A DNA stretch of 64,000 bases from Plectrocnemia conspersa (GCA_009617715.1 VTFK01000327.1:248001-312000); one strand, 5' to 3'; numbered from the stretch's first letter, positions 23,701-35,814 are shown. The notes: generated from the sequence alone by a model not told the origin. Made by a program: numbers and translations.

Positions 23701-24688
23701 AATCTTTCTCCTCCAATAACAATTCTTCTTAGGAAGCCATCGCATCACTTCAATGATTTATTTCCAGATGTGAGGCTATTTTGTTCAATGTTACTTGTTA
23801 ATTTGTCTTCAACCGCTACAAATATTCGATATTGTTGAGAAGCTGTCTTGGAATTTTCTAGTGCATTCGTACACCTGTTTGCATGCATTATCAATGTCAA
23901 TGAATTTTAATGAGGTTTAACGCATGTCGTAAGTGCAGTGGCTATTTTAAGCTACTGCCATGCCTGATTCATACATTCACCTATATACTACTCTTCAAAT
24001 TATATCTAACACTTTTGCCAATTTATAGGACAATGTGTTCTGAATTATTATCATATTTTTAAGGTAATGTGATATTATGAATTTTGTTAAAGATTATTAA
24101 AAACAAAATTGAATATATTACAATAAAACGTGCTGGAAAACTTGTATTTTAAACGCATTATCACAATGATATTGTGACCTTTTAATAATCTGTTTGGAAG
24201 TTCAATGTTAAAGTTTTGTTTATCTTAAACTAGAATGGTTATTTCTTAACAAAATATTTTTTTTATAGGTAATGCCACACCTCATGATGTCTCATAAGAG
24301 TATCACTACGCTCCAGGGCGAAGATATAGTCTTCTTGGCCACGGACATTAACCTGCCTGGTGCCGTCGACTGGGTAATGATGCAGTCCTGCTTCAACCAC
24401 CACTTTATGCTAGTGCTGGAGAAGCAGGAGAAGTTCGACGGCCACCAGCAGTTTTTCGCCATCGTCCAGTTGATCGGCTCTCGCAAACAAGCCGAGAACT
24501 TTGCCTATCGGCTGGAGCTCAACGGCCACCGGCGTCGACTCACGTGGGAGGCGATGCCTCGCTCCATTCACGAGGGCGTCGCCTCCGCCATCATGAACTC
24601 CGACTGCCTAGTATTTGACACGTCATTGGCCCAACTGTTCTCCGACAACGGTAACCTGGGCATTAACGTAACGATCTCCATTGTTTAA
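20758..24688 (+). CDS. sina: E3 ubiquitin ligase seven in absentia (SIAH)
   Basis: RING-type E3 that ubiquitinates substrates for proteasomal decay (Tramtrack in fly photoreceptor fate). Two exons, 20758-21228 and 24269-24688, join in phase 0 at LDQ/VMPHL; 296 residues versus 282 in human SIAH1. Domains: Ala/Gly/Pro-rich N-terminus (1-45), RING C55-x2-C58, C69, H73, C76, C79, C86, C89, then the two SIAH zinc fingers (about 110-175) crossing the exon junction, and the substrate-binding TRAF-like domain to the end GINVTISIV. Start chosen at the first in-frame ATG with good context; ATG at 20890 ([10 protein letters not shown]) would give a shorter form. Exon 1 is strikingly GC-rich compared with its surroundings. 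A 3.0-kb intron holds transposon relics. Intact. Confidence 0.97.
21283..21310 (+). repeat. CCAATTG tandem repeat, four units
   Basis: Three exact and one near-exact 7-base units in the sina intron, 55 bases past the donor. Likely replication slippage. Confidence 0.85.
21560..22010 (-). pseudogene. Tc1-like transposase relic in the sina intron
   Basis: On the minus strand, fragments such as [20 protein letters not shown] followed by [11 protein letters not shown] match the helix-turn-helix-to-catalytic linker of Tc1 transposases, and further on MVWSCMTA is the family motif VWGCMTA. Stops and deletions interrupt it. Possible ends CACTAGAAC near 21407 and its complement near 23255 bracket a larger decayed unit, but these may belong to another element. 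Confidence 0.7.
22011..24268. other. Remainder of the sina intron
   Basis: AT-rich intron DNA. A hAT-like end (CAGGTGTCGGCAATCTTATC near 22106) suggests another decayed transposon. Nothing coding is seen; the acceptor TTTATAG precedes exon 2. Confidence 0.4.
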
Positions 24689-25236
24689 TATTTAAGCGAA
24701 TCTATGAATTTATTATATCGTATAAAAATATTATAGTGAATTAATTATTGTATCTGATAAATTAATATAATATTAAACAATCAGGTCCGGTGCGATTGTA
24801 TTTTAAATGTACTTATACGCATATATATAATCGTTTAAATATAATTATCCAAAGCGAGTTTCCATTATTCTGTAAAACTTGAAAAGACTTATTCTGTAAA
24901 CTTGTAAATATAATATAATCAAAAAGGACTGTGCTTCTTTGTTGTCTCATTAGGGTTATTTAAATATATGTATTTTTATCGAAAATCTTTTTTATCTGGC
25001 GTTATATGCCACATGTGACACTTGATGGAAGTGGTTATTTATTTTTAATGGTGGATCCCATATATGGCACATTACAGAATAGGTGAAATCTATATAGTGC
25101 CATATATGGGACGTTATGAAATGATAATAAAATATTATATAATACATGCATACATATTTTCTATTATTATTACTGTAAATATACAACACAATGAGATAGT
25201 ATTTTAACAAATATTTATAATAGAACATCTGAAAGT
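24689..25236. other. Shared 3' region of sina and Rabex-5 (convergent)
   Basis: 548 bases between two stop codons on opposite strands, so the 3' UTRs probably share or overlap it. It contains the inverted repeat at 25056-25111. No other gene is seen. Confidence 0.6.
25056..25111. repeat. Perfect 15-base inverted repeat, 26-base loop
   Basis: TCCCATATATGGCAC (25056-25070) and GTGCCATATATGGGA (25097-25111). It would form a stem in the Rabex-5 3' UTR or in sina read-through RNA; a related half (TTATATGCCACATGTGAC) lies just upstream. Confidence 0.8.
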
Positions 25237-28200
25237 TTATTTATCTTGAGGAGTGTAAGTGTTGAGCGGTTTTATTGGAGATGGCAAAAGACAGTCGGCC
25301 GTCGGTGAATCGCTAGCGTCTAAAATAGAAACGTGTTCTTCGTTGTCTTGGGTCGAAATAAGAAGACTGGATAACTCCTGACTAGACATCTTTGACGTGT
25401 TCGGAGGCTCCCAAATATGCTCGTAGATATTGTTGACCCAATCGGGACTGAACGGATCTTGCGACTGCTTCGGATGTTCCGGAACATAGGGAACATCTTC
25501 AGCGACGCTATTTTCAGCGCTCAAATCCGATAAGTCGATATCGTAGTTCACGTTGCTCAATCCGCCATATTCGTCAGGCGTAGCTAATTCGTCCAGAGAA
25601 CGAGTATCGAACGAATCGAAGCCTAACGTCGGCGAAGGCGATAAGAAATCGCTCGAACCTAAAGTTCTCAGCGTAGGAATCGGAGGATTGTCTAAAGCCA
25701 TGGAGAAATTGGCTACAGGAGTCGGAGATAGCAGATTTTTGATCAGAGGCAGTTGTTCGATGGGTTTGCTATCGGTGATCGTTAACGCCGGAGTTTTATC
25801 GTCGCTGCAGCTTCCGAATATATCTTCGTCTTCGATCGACGATATCAAGAGGTTTTTAACAATGATTGGATTCGGTACTGGTTCTTCTACGTTGACAGGT
25901 TCGATTAAAATTTGTTCACTATCTTGCACTATTACGTCCGATTCGGTTTTCCTCGGCTTGAACTCTAAAGGCGTTCTAGACAACACGTCCGATACTTTCT
26001 TTAAAATCTCTTCTTTGAAAACGCAGATTTGATCGTTAAGGTCGTTGATGTTATCTTCAAAGTTGATAGCCCGCTTCTCTATCTCTTTCATGCATTTTAA
26101 TTGATCTTGAAGATTATGCAGACCTTCACAGAGCGATAATGCTGCGACCTATAATAATCAAACATATTAATAACAATGTCTTATTATTATTATTATTAGT
26201 GATTAAAATTACCCAAGATCCACCGCCAACTATTGCCGGTAAACTCATGTATGAATCGAAATCTTCTTTAGTCATGTTCAACGATTCTGGAGTTAGATTT
26301 TCGATAAAAGATACAGCACAACACTGTTAAAAAAATTAAATAAACATATTATATAGAAATAAAATAATTTATAAACAATAAAATTACCAGATTTGTAAAA
26401 TAATATCCGCCTTCGCCAGTCATGAGTCTAGCTGCATTGCAAAATCTTGTGATGAAGTTGATATTGCTCGTTAATCTCGGAGGATTGGCTTTCAAGACTG
26501 TGAATATGAGAGCCGGAAGGAGCTCGTCGGCTGAAGCTGGACCTCCACTGGCCGCACTCACGACATTGACGACTCCTCGGCAGCATCCGACGACGTGGGA
26601 TAATTTATCACCTGGACTCAATACACTATCCATTGCAACTAATTCTAAAAAAATAAATCGAATGAATCTTGCGTTTGTAAACTGCCATGTTACATTAACA
26701 GTATTGCCAACCGGAGTATTCAACATTCGGGTTATCATATTTTTATGGAGAAAAATAATAGAGTTAATCGCACACATACCTGTTATGGCAGTGTATAGTA
26801 AGTCTCTCACAACCGAATTCGCTTGATCGATGCGGCAGTCAAGGTGCTGCGGAGACACCCAGCAGAGCTGCCTGATCCTCTTGCGTATTTGAGCATCTTT
26901 CTTTTCGTCATCAGAGTTGAACGGAGAGAAGATCAGGCTGTGACCATTTTAAATATGCCAGAATTATTAAAAAAAAAATATTTTTTATAAAATATAAATA
27001 TATTATTACGTACTTATGGAGGTAAGTCATGGAATGTTTCTCGACAAAATCCAGCAGCAATTCTTTGGTTTCACTGTCTACGTCTTCGTAATGGACACTT
27101 TCGTCCATATGCTTTGCATACGCCTAAAAATAAATAAACAATTGTAATAATATTATGAAACATAATTGTAATTTTGTAGACAATTTTATTTTTGTGAAGG
27201 AGGGTACCAAGAACTCTCGAATCATAGGCTGTTTTTTGTGGTTTTGTTGTATCGAAATGTTTCGAGTATTAATAGATCAACTGATTTAACCCTTAGAAGT
27301 CCAAATGCATCTATGTCATGCCAAAATAATTTTTGAATGACTGGATGATAAAATTTTCAGTATTATATTTCATTAGTTACTCATGGATTCTTCTATTAAA
27401 ATATTACAGTTAAAAAAATGGTAGTTTCTAAAAGCAATAAAATTGCGCTGTCGTCGTCGCAGGGAAAACGCTCGGTTATCTTGTGTTTATATTAAGACTT
27501 TTTATAACAATATTACGACTTATAGAACTGAGAATCAATTGAAGTATATCTAAACCGAATTTTGACCAATGGGAGTGCGCAAAAAATAATTATCCCTTCT
27601 CTGAAGTCAAAAATCCACGCCAAAAGCAATAAAACCGTATCGACGCCGACGCAGTAGAAACGCTTGGTTATCTAGCGTTCATATTGAGATTTTTTATAAC
27701 AATATTATGAGTTACAATAAGAATCGAACAAAGGAAGCATATCTAAACCGAATTTTGACCAATAGGAGAGTGCAAAAAACAATTATCCCTTCTCAGAAGT
27801 CAAAAATCCACGTCAAACGTCCACGTTTTGTGGACGTTAAAAATAAAAATTTCTTGCTACAATGGGGCGGAAGAATAATTTGATGGCAGAAAAAATAATA
27901 GCATTGTTACTCTTCACCAGAACAACAATTGCCTTAAAAATTAAATATCTCTAAGATCACCGTACAGGAAGATGTAAAAATTTTTTAAAGATACAGAACT
28001 AAATTTTAATAAATCTCAATTTAGAAGTCCTAAAATTACATCATAATTATGACATAATTATAAAATACCTGATAAAAATTCTGCGTCATTTCAGATAGCT
28101 CATCTACGCTTTTCACGTTGTGTTGCTTCAAAACGGTTGAATAAAAGTAATGAATATATTTTCTAGTATCTTTTTCAATGACAGACACTAGTCTCGGAAA

Positions 28201-29600
28201 TTTTTCGTTGAAGTCCCTCTTCTGAGCATCGATATCATAATAGGGCGTTGAATTTTGACCACGTGGAGGCGCTCTATCGCGAGCTTCAGTTGGGCCTACA
28301 TCTGTACAAAATTTTATTAATTATTTTAAGTTATATAATGATATTGAATCTTAACATTACCTTTGGCATTTGACGCTTTTCGGAATACGTTCAACTTTAG
28401 CAGCTTATTCTTTTTGAGACTGTCGGACTGACGGAGCTTCTTCTCTTCGAATTTTGTAAAGCCGGTTATCTGGTTTTGACTAGTCTTCGGTTGACGCTCA
28501 AGGACGTGGTGTTCGCGGGGCGTAGGCGGAAGTACGACTTCAGTTTTTTCTAAAATAACAAATGTCAATTGATTGTCTGTAGTGTATAAGAAGTGTAATA
28601 TAATGAATGATTCGTAATTCACTAGATTATTTACAAGAAATACTATTTTTTATTATTAATAAAGATATCAAGAACAACGTTGGATATCCCAAGTGATGTT
28701 GGTGAATTAATTGAATTAAATTTATCTATATATGTTATTACAAAACCACTTGTACTGAGTGAAAAAAAATAATTATTGCTACAAGCAATTGACTTTATAA
28801 GAGATAATATTTTTTTAATATTGTTTTCGATTACTAATAGCACATTGAGAATCATTATTTTATAAATATAAGTTATATATTTATATAAATTATAATTATA
28901 AAAATCTGTTCTTCATTGCAGAGAAGGGCAAAAAATAATTGTTTTTGTGCAATATAAAAATTGCAGAAGTTTTGACAATATTCGATTTGATTTCATTACT
29001 GTTATATAACAGCAAATTTAATAGTCACTAATATTTAATTTAAATGGGAGTAATATAAACTAATGTACCGTATTGTAAAAAAATAATAAACTATTTTAAT
29101 GGCAAAAAATTAAATAATCAGTTTTATTTAAAAAAAATAGTTAGTTTATAATAAAGGGTCAGTAACTTTCGACAAATGGTCAGTAAAATTCTGATTGTGT
29201 TATAGCGATAAACCAAAACTAATTAATTTTTTCATCCCATACGTATTATATGATTTTTGTACAAAAACATTTATATTCCGTTTTTATGAAACCATTTAAT
29301 TTAATTTCTAGTAATGCATATGTTCATAAGTTTAAAATATTCATTATTATTTGATTTAAAAACATAAAATTAACTTTAAATAAATAATTATAGTTATTTT
29401 ATTAATTAATTAATACCTGACTTCCTTTGCCTGTGAACCTTCTCGCGGTGACATTTGGAGCAGTATCCTTGCCATTGCACGTTTCCGTAAAAGCTGCACC
29501 CACTTTTGCATTTAAGATCGCTCTGATCTATCCTGAGAGAAGGCGTCTTTGTTGCGTACATGATGTATTTGTAAGATCTCTGCAGATTTTTCCCAAACAT
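25237..29600 (-). CDS. Rabex-5: Rab5 guanine nucleotide exchange factor Rabex-5 (RABGEF1)
   Basis: Activates Rab5 on early endosomes and binds ubiquitin; also limits Ras signalling as an E3. Eight minus-strand exons: 29417-29600, 28361-28549, 28069-28301, 27014-27123, 26780-26937, 26388-26644, 26213-26323, 25237-26148; total 2154 bases, 717 residues, close to the fly protein. An A20-type zinc finger (C31, C35, C47, C50; [20 protein letters not shown]) lies at the N-terminus. The helical bundle and VPS9 domain occupy about 205-400 and include [20 protein letters not shown] and [21 protein letters not shown] predicted coiled coil (about 430-470) is followed by an acidic, Ser/Pro-rich tail. The start at 29600 is the first ATG and places the A20 finger as in relatives. 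No break. Confidence 0.96.
27430..27810. repeat. Two-copy tandem duplication in a Rabex-5 intron
   Basis: A unit of about 190 bases starting AAAAGCAATAAAA is repeated once (27430-27621 and 27622-27810), with shared blocks TTTTTATAACAATATTA, TATCTAAACCGAATTTTGAC and AATTATCCCTTCTC. Copies have diverged by scattered substitutions, so the duplication is not recent. Confidence 0.85.
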
Positions 29601-31282
29601 GATGTTTTATATCACTTTATTTATCGTACATTGGAGAATATTGACACTGGAGTGCCGCAGAACCAACGCTTAGTTTATAATAGCTATCAGCATCGAATAA
29701 CCCAAACTCAGCCCATTGTACAACAATTGAGCGATCACAATCAGAATCGCACATATGAAAGCAACACACTCTCATGGCAGAGTGATTTCTACCATTAATT
29801 CAGAATTAAGTTCGACGACTTACTTATAGATTTGCTTTATCTTATCTATGGATACAAATTCAGTGGAATCTGTTCAATTAAAAATGATCGATAAAATAAA
29901 ATAATTACGCAATTATATCACGTATACTTGTAATGTTTTGTGATGATAAAAATATCTTAAACACAATATGCATTTAATCACTTAAACAAGAATCAATTGT
30001 TAACTTGATTACACATTCATATATTTGATTCATGTATATCATTTAAATGATAAGATGTTAAATTTAATCGAGTCTAATTATGCATATAATAAAATATTTT
30101 CTATTGCGTACAAGTTCTATAAATATTCAAGTCGCCATTTTTGATATGTCGCAAATAATTCAAATTAACGTATATTTTATATAACATGCAAAACTTACGC
30201 ATGCAAAAGTGGATAAATGCTATTTAAACTATTTCCTGGTCATCTCCGTTACTTTGACGGCTGTCATTAGCGATCCGTCAAAGTCAGTGTTGCTAGTAAA
30301 AAAATATGTTTGTATCAATAAATTAAAAAAAAATGCAATGTGATTAATATTCAATAAAGGTTTAAACATTATTAAATTTGATACAATTAGTTTTTATAAT
30401 AAATTATATTTTATAAAGTGGTATACTTTAAATATATCAGTATTAATATATTTTTAGAAACGTGACTTCTTGAAATGTATACATTTATCGATTTGTTTTA
30501 AGAAAAATGACACGTAAGAAAAAATGGATATTTAAAAGAATATACGACTTTTAAGTAATAAAAAACGCCTCTTAATTTTATTAAAATAAATATTAAAAAA
30601 TAAAAACACAGTTTCTACGCCTTAGAATAAGAAATATGTAGCGAAATTTTACATGAAATTATTTTATTACACTAAGTCACTTTTCATTATCTTAGTAAGA
30701 AGAAATTTTATTAGATTAATAACTGTAATAACATGAATGATTATTGTAATTGCAATTCAATCGATCAGCACAGTATTTTCATAAAATCTTGCCAGGTTGT
30801 GCATTTATTGTACCAAAAAATCTAATAAAGAGCTTCATATAGATTAAAGACTATATTATATAAGTGTATAATAAAAAATAAAAAAACATAAAAAATGACT
30901 TTTAAATAAACATTTCACATATTTATCTATTGTTATTAACAATAATAAATATTTATAAAAATCATTATTGTATTGTGCACTAAGGAATAGACTTGAAATT
31001 TATATATGTTTTAAAAATAGTTTTTATGATTTCCCCCTACGAGCAACATGCGCGAGATTGTGAGCGCATATATGTTAGTGATTAGTGTTATTTTATAACA
31101 CAGATATTATTAAAATAAATGCAAAATTAACAATTAAGTAATAGAGTATTAATGAAATATTTCAAATCATACATTTTTTATTATTAGCTTATAATTTTAA
31201 TATAATATTAACGACACGTTGTATCTATTATAAATATAAATGTGATCGGCGTAAAATAAACAAGTTTTTTTTCCCTAAAATA
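29601..31282. other. Intergenic region between Rabex-5 and ALKBH2
   Basis: 1.7 kb, AT-rich. It should contain the Rabex-5 promoter and the ALKBH2 3' UTR (both minus strand). An open frame on the plus strand at 29427-29798 is largely antisense to Rabex-5 exon 1 and is not supported. Confidence 0.5.
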
Positions 31283-34200
31283 TTAATCTACAAATTTGTG
31301 TTTTCTGAAAGTCATATTGATTCTAACTCCTTTCGCTGATTTCCTGACAGGTAAAGAGTGATACCATATCTCATTTGTTGGGGGATTCATCAGTAGTAAA
31401 CTTCCGTGCTCCAAATCAATTTTAACTGCAACAGAAACATATTTCTTATATGGCAACACTTCATCACCATGGATAACTCAATACAAACATTACAACACAA
31501 CACACGCGAAAATGGGTTATGATTACGTGAATATAAAAGATGGGGAATATACAAAAACAATATATTCATTGGTATGTATTGTATTATACAATTCATATTT
31601 ATGGATTTTTTTTATGAAATATTGAAACTTGCAGATTAAAGAAAAGGCTTTTCCTGATGCTATAAAGATATTGAATCAAGTCATCGGTACAAATCCAAAC
31701 AGGGCCGGATTGTCGCTTTTGGGCTATTGTTATTTTCATACGCAGGATTTTGTAAGCGCTGCAACTTGCTATGAGCAATTGATTGAGTTGAATCCTGAAA
31801 ATCCCGAATATAAATTATATTACGCTCAATCGCTCTATGAGGCTTCTTTATATGAAGAGGCTTACAAAGTTTGCAGTCAGATATCTGAACCTGGTTTTGA
31901 AGAGAAGCTGACTAAACTGCAGTCGGCTATTAAGTATGGCGAAGAGGACATCTTGGCTGCAAAAAACTTGGTCGACGCCTGTTCGGCCGAAGACCCTGAT
32001 AGGGACATAAACTTCGGTTGTCTCCTCTATAAGGAAGGCAAATATGAAGAGGCTCAACAGAAATTCTTAAAGACCTCTCAAGTGATTGGCTTCAACGCCC
32101 ACTTGCAATACAACGTGGCTCTTTGTTATTACAGGCTAAAGGAGTACCCGATGGCCATGAAGTATATAAACAATATAGTGGAGAGAGGTATCAGGGATCA
32201 TCCTGAATTGGGCGTGGGTATGCAAGGGGAAGGTCTCGAGATCAAATCCGTTGGAAACACGCTAACACTCCACGAGACTGCTTTGACGGAAACGTTTAAT
32301 TTGAAAGCGGCAATTGAGTATCAAGGGAAAAACATTGAAGGAGCCAGAGAAGCCCTAAATGACATGCCGCCGAGACACGAACACGAATTGGATGCTGTCA
32401 CTCTTCATAACAACGCCCTAGTGTACATGGACCTCAAACCGACCGAGGGATTCGAAAAGCTGCACTTTCTCCTGCAGCAGAACCCGTTCCCGCCGGAAAC
32501 TTTTCCAAATCTGATCCTGCTCTACTGCAAGTTTCAATATTACGATTTAGCCGCTGATGTATTGGCAGAAAACGCAGATTTGACCTACAATATGCCTCCT
32601 TATCTATATGAATTCATAGACGCGTTGATCACCAGTCAAACTTCAGCCGAAGAAGCATATGTTAAATTTGAAGAAATATCTTCAAGATTCACGGAGCAAT
32701 TGAGAAAGCTGACTAAAATTGTGCAAGAGAGCAGATCGCAAGGCGATAATGAAGAAGTAAAGAGAGCTGTTTTAGAATATGAAGATGCTCTAGAAAAATA
32801 TATACCTGTAGTGATGGCTCAAGCTAAGATCTACTGGGACATTGAAAACTATCCAGAAGTGGAGCGGATCTTCAGGAAATCTGTAGAATTCTGCAACGAA
32901 TCTGATGTTTGGAGGTTAAACGTAGCACATGTACTATTCATGCAAGAGAATAAATATAAAGAAGCAGCTAGCTTCTATGAACCAATAGTAAAAAAGCAGT
33001 ATGATAATATATTATCAGTGAGCGCTGTAGTCTTGGCAAATCTATGCGTTTCATATATAATGACGTCACAGAATGAAGAAGCTGAAGATATAATGAGAAA
33101 GATCGAAAAAGAAGAAGAGGTTCAGAGCTTCGAAGACCTCAACAAGAAGTTCTATCATCTCTGCATCGTTAATTTAGTCATTGGTACTTTATACTGCGCT
33201 AAAGGCAATTTCGAATTTGGTATATCGAGAGTGATCAAATCATTAGAGCCGTTTAATAAAAAACTGGGGACTGATACATGGTTCTATGCTAAGATCTGCT
33301 TCTTATCGTTTATAGAGAACCTCACTAAGCATTTGATTTCAGTCAAGGATGTGACGATCAAGGAGTGTCTTCAATTTTTAGAAGGATGCGAAATGCACGG
33401 AAGACACGTAGTCACAACGATAGATGCTCCTCTTCAAGATGAAGACGCCACAACTAAAGCCAAGAAGACGGTGACTTTTGAATCTAGATTGCTTAAATAC
33501 ATGTTTTTGAAATGGAGGTCTATCGATAAGTCGGTAAACGTCTTGGATTTTGAAGATTTAAAGTAAACCTGGAGGTATATCGCGTTTTTCTGGCGGTTTC
33601 TTTCTTGCGTCGCGATGCTTCAGCACAAAAGTTCTGACTTGGCCTAAAGAAATTGAAGCTATTGGAGATGTGTGATCTAATTCTACTTCGTCGTCTCTAT
33701 GCTCTCCGATGTGCTGGTTGCCATCTTTGTATCTGTAATTTTTTCAATAAAGTATTCAGGTAATTTTAATACTTTTTATTTATTTATGAAAATTACCTAT
33801 TGACTAAGACAAAGTCGAAGCGATGTCCGCACATATCGTAGAGCTTGTTTCTGATGTTTTCTAAGATAGGAGGCCATGGTAAGGTGGGTATCGTTCGTCC
33901 AGAAAAATTATATGTAATTTTAGGATCTCCGTAGCTTACGTGCTGGCGAGGTATTTGATGCCATTTCCCAAAAACTCTTAAAGCATAACATTAATAAAAT
34001 ATTAAAACATAATCAGCAAGCTCTACGTATTTTTTACAATAGGATTTTTTTAATAATTGTCAAACAAATTTTATGATTTTTGTGTAACTCGTGCATTTAT
34101 TTTTTTATTGTAAATATAATAACAAGTATTCATATTTATAAATAGTGCTATTTGATATATATTCGTATGCTATACGTATATGTATGTGGGGTATGAGCTT

Positions 34201-35814
34201 TGTTATCCCATTTTATTTTTAAATACAGATTGCATCTGTATTTAAAAATAAAATGGATATTATCGATTGTGTTTTAATTACTTAAAACTTAATAAGCTTA
34301 TTACATATGCATCTATTTATATAAACATTTATATGAAATATTATTTTTTTGGTTTATTTCATATATGAAAATCGCATCAGTGAATAATTGTATTGTTATA
34401 ATATATTTGACCCGTTTCCTGTTTGTATAAATGAGGGGTCATACATATTTTCTAAATTAATAAAACGTGTTCTAATCGATACATACGTTTAATATTAGCA
34501 TTCAAATGTGTTTTATCGCTGATGTTTTGATTTCAGAACATTTGAGTGTAGCGTAATTATGTCACAATATATTTAACTATATTATGAGCTAGGTTAGATT
34601 TACTGATTAATACTTTTACATACATAGTTTTCATGCTGCTTAGTAAGCCTATTATTTAAATTTCGAGTACTATGTTAATCCTACTATGATATGTAACGCT
34701 GATTTGATTCGTTAACTATATTATTCGTATGCTATTTGCACTTACTGTAGGTACAACTCGTCTCTGTCTGATGTGACAAGTGTCAGATCTTTTATATGGC
34801 TGATTTAAAATGGCGAAACAAAATTATTAGACCTTTTGTCCGAACGAGTTGTTGTTTCCTTTTATTCGCTTTGTCGTTTAAGAGATATTCACGCCAACTG
34901 TTTAACTGGACAGGCCAGACCAGCATTTAAATATCCAGCAAGTCACCCCAAAACCACAAAAGATGTAAAAAATGTTTTATGATTTAAATTAAAATAACAT
35001 TAAAATGTGCGATATAAAAGTTTTTGAAGACACGTTAACTGCCGTAGTTAGAATCATATCGCCAAAAAACTTATCTTTAAAATATACATTCAAAATAACA
35101 TTTCGGCTTAGTTCTTTAGTTATCCTGATCTGTCACATTGTTTCAAAATGTGCAACTATATTTTTTTTTAAATGTAGCTTCGTTAAATAAATAAATTTAT
35201 TATAAAAATTAAATAAAGCATAATATACCAAAAAAACTTTTTTTGTTTGTCATTTTGTGGGATATAACGATTTTTGAGGACACGATAGCTCATAGTTTTA
35301 ATCTGTTTTACATAAAATTGAACTGAAAAATTAACATTTTATTGGCTTGTTTGATAGCTTGTATCTTGTTTTAAACACACTGTGGTTATTCAAAATATAA
35401 AAATGTCGTAACTATATTCAACAATTATACAAATGAAAATACGTATAGAATTGTTTTTTATAAAATACAACAATATTTTTAAACATTATAAAAAAATATG
35501 TTTTGGTTTAATAATTTATAGTTTTCAACTATCTTATAAATTAATATTGATTCAAGAATAATTATGAGATTATAAGCACTAATTAACCGGTTAATTGCGG
35601 GTAATCATAAATACTATGAAAGGATAACATTATAAATCAATTACCTGACTTTGCTTAATTCTCCGCTGAAGTATTCCAAAGTGTCCTCCAGCTCTCGAAA
35701 TATTTTATTGGCGATACTTCTTTGGAATATAACGGCATAGTCCAAGTTCAAGTCTTCGGCTCTTATCTTGCGCCATTTAACATCCTCACTTCGGATCATT
35801 TCGACGTCGTCCAT
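31283..35814 (-). CDS. ALKBH2: DNA oxidative demethylase ALKBH2-like
   Basis: Fe(II)/2-oxoglutarate dioxygenase that repairs 1-methyladenine and 3-methylcytosine in double-stranded DNA in the nucleus. Minus-strand exons: 35645-35814, 33797-33976, 33569-33732, 31283-31425; 657 bases, 218 residues. Metal ligands H128-x-D130 (HIGEHRDDE) and H194 (WYHSLPVR), and the 2-oxoglutarate arginine motif R206-x5-R212 (RINMTFR) are all present. The V58-F59-G60 base-flipping finger typical of ALKBH2 is kept (VFGKWH). The N-terminus is shorter than in human (261 residues) and no PCNA-binding motif is obvious. The ATG at 35814 lies two bases after a good acceptor (TTTCAG), so a 5' UTR exon probably lies upstream. 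Its last intron (31426-33568) contains TTC30 on the other strand. Complete and intact. Confidence 0.94.
31452..31457 (+). promoter_or_regulatory. Possible RFX X-box half-site upstream of TTC30
   Basis: ATGGCAAC at 31450-31457 equals the right half of the ciliary X-box (GTTGCCATGGCAAC). The left half is poorly conserved (TCTTAT). It is 55 bases before the TTC30 start, a usual X-box distance, in the only 86 bases available between the ALKBH2 acceptor and TTC30. Confidence 0.35.
31512..33566 (+). CDS. TTC30: Tetratricopeptide repeat protein 30 / IFT70
   Basis: IFT-B complex subunit of cilia (worm DYF-1), needed for axoneme assembly and tubulin modification. Two exons, 31512-31571 and 31635-33566, separated by a 63-base intron; 663 residues versus 665 in human TTC30A. 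The short first exon encodes MGYDYVNIKDGEYTKTIYSL and supplies the conserved DGE(F/Y)T motif; the second begins IKEKAFPDAIKIL. TPR repeats run along most of the protein. Near-identical family blocks include LHNNALVYMD, PTEGFEKLHFLLQQNPFPPE, ENKYKEAASFYEPIVKKQYD, NLCVSYIMTSQNEEAED and NLVIGTLYCAKGNFEFGISR. Single long coding exon without damage. The whole coding region lies within the last ALKBH2 intron, opposite strand; the stop (33564-33566) is inside the ALKBH2 splice donor. Confidence 0.97.
33746..33751 (+). terminator. Likely TTC30 polyadenylation signal
   Basis: AATAAA 180 bases after the TTC30 stop. Use of this site would end the transcript in ALKBH2 intron 2, after running antisense through the whole of ALKBH2 exon 3 (33569-33732). 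Confidence 0.5.
33977..35644. other. ALKBH2 intron 1 content
   Basis: 1.67 kb AT-rich intron. Apart from the palindrome at 34208-34256 I see nothing that can be named. Confidence 0.5.
34208..34256. repeat. Perfect inverted repeat, 23-base arms, 3-base loop
   Basis: CCATTTTATTTTTAAATACA plus GAT (34208-34230), spacer TGC, exact complement (34234-34256). Three more pairs form beyond a single bulged C. It lies in ALKBH2 intron 1. Confidence 0.92.

Noticed and set aside
25553..26826. Plus-strand frames of 159 and 134 codons
   Set aside because: Antisense to the Rabex-5 tail and VPS9 exons.
35005..35190. Plus-strand frame within ALKBH2 intron 1
   Set aside because: Low-complexity AT-rich reading without homology; no splice or promoter support.
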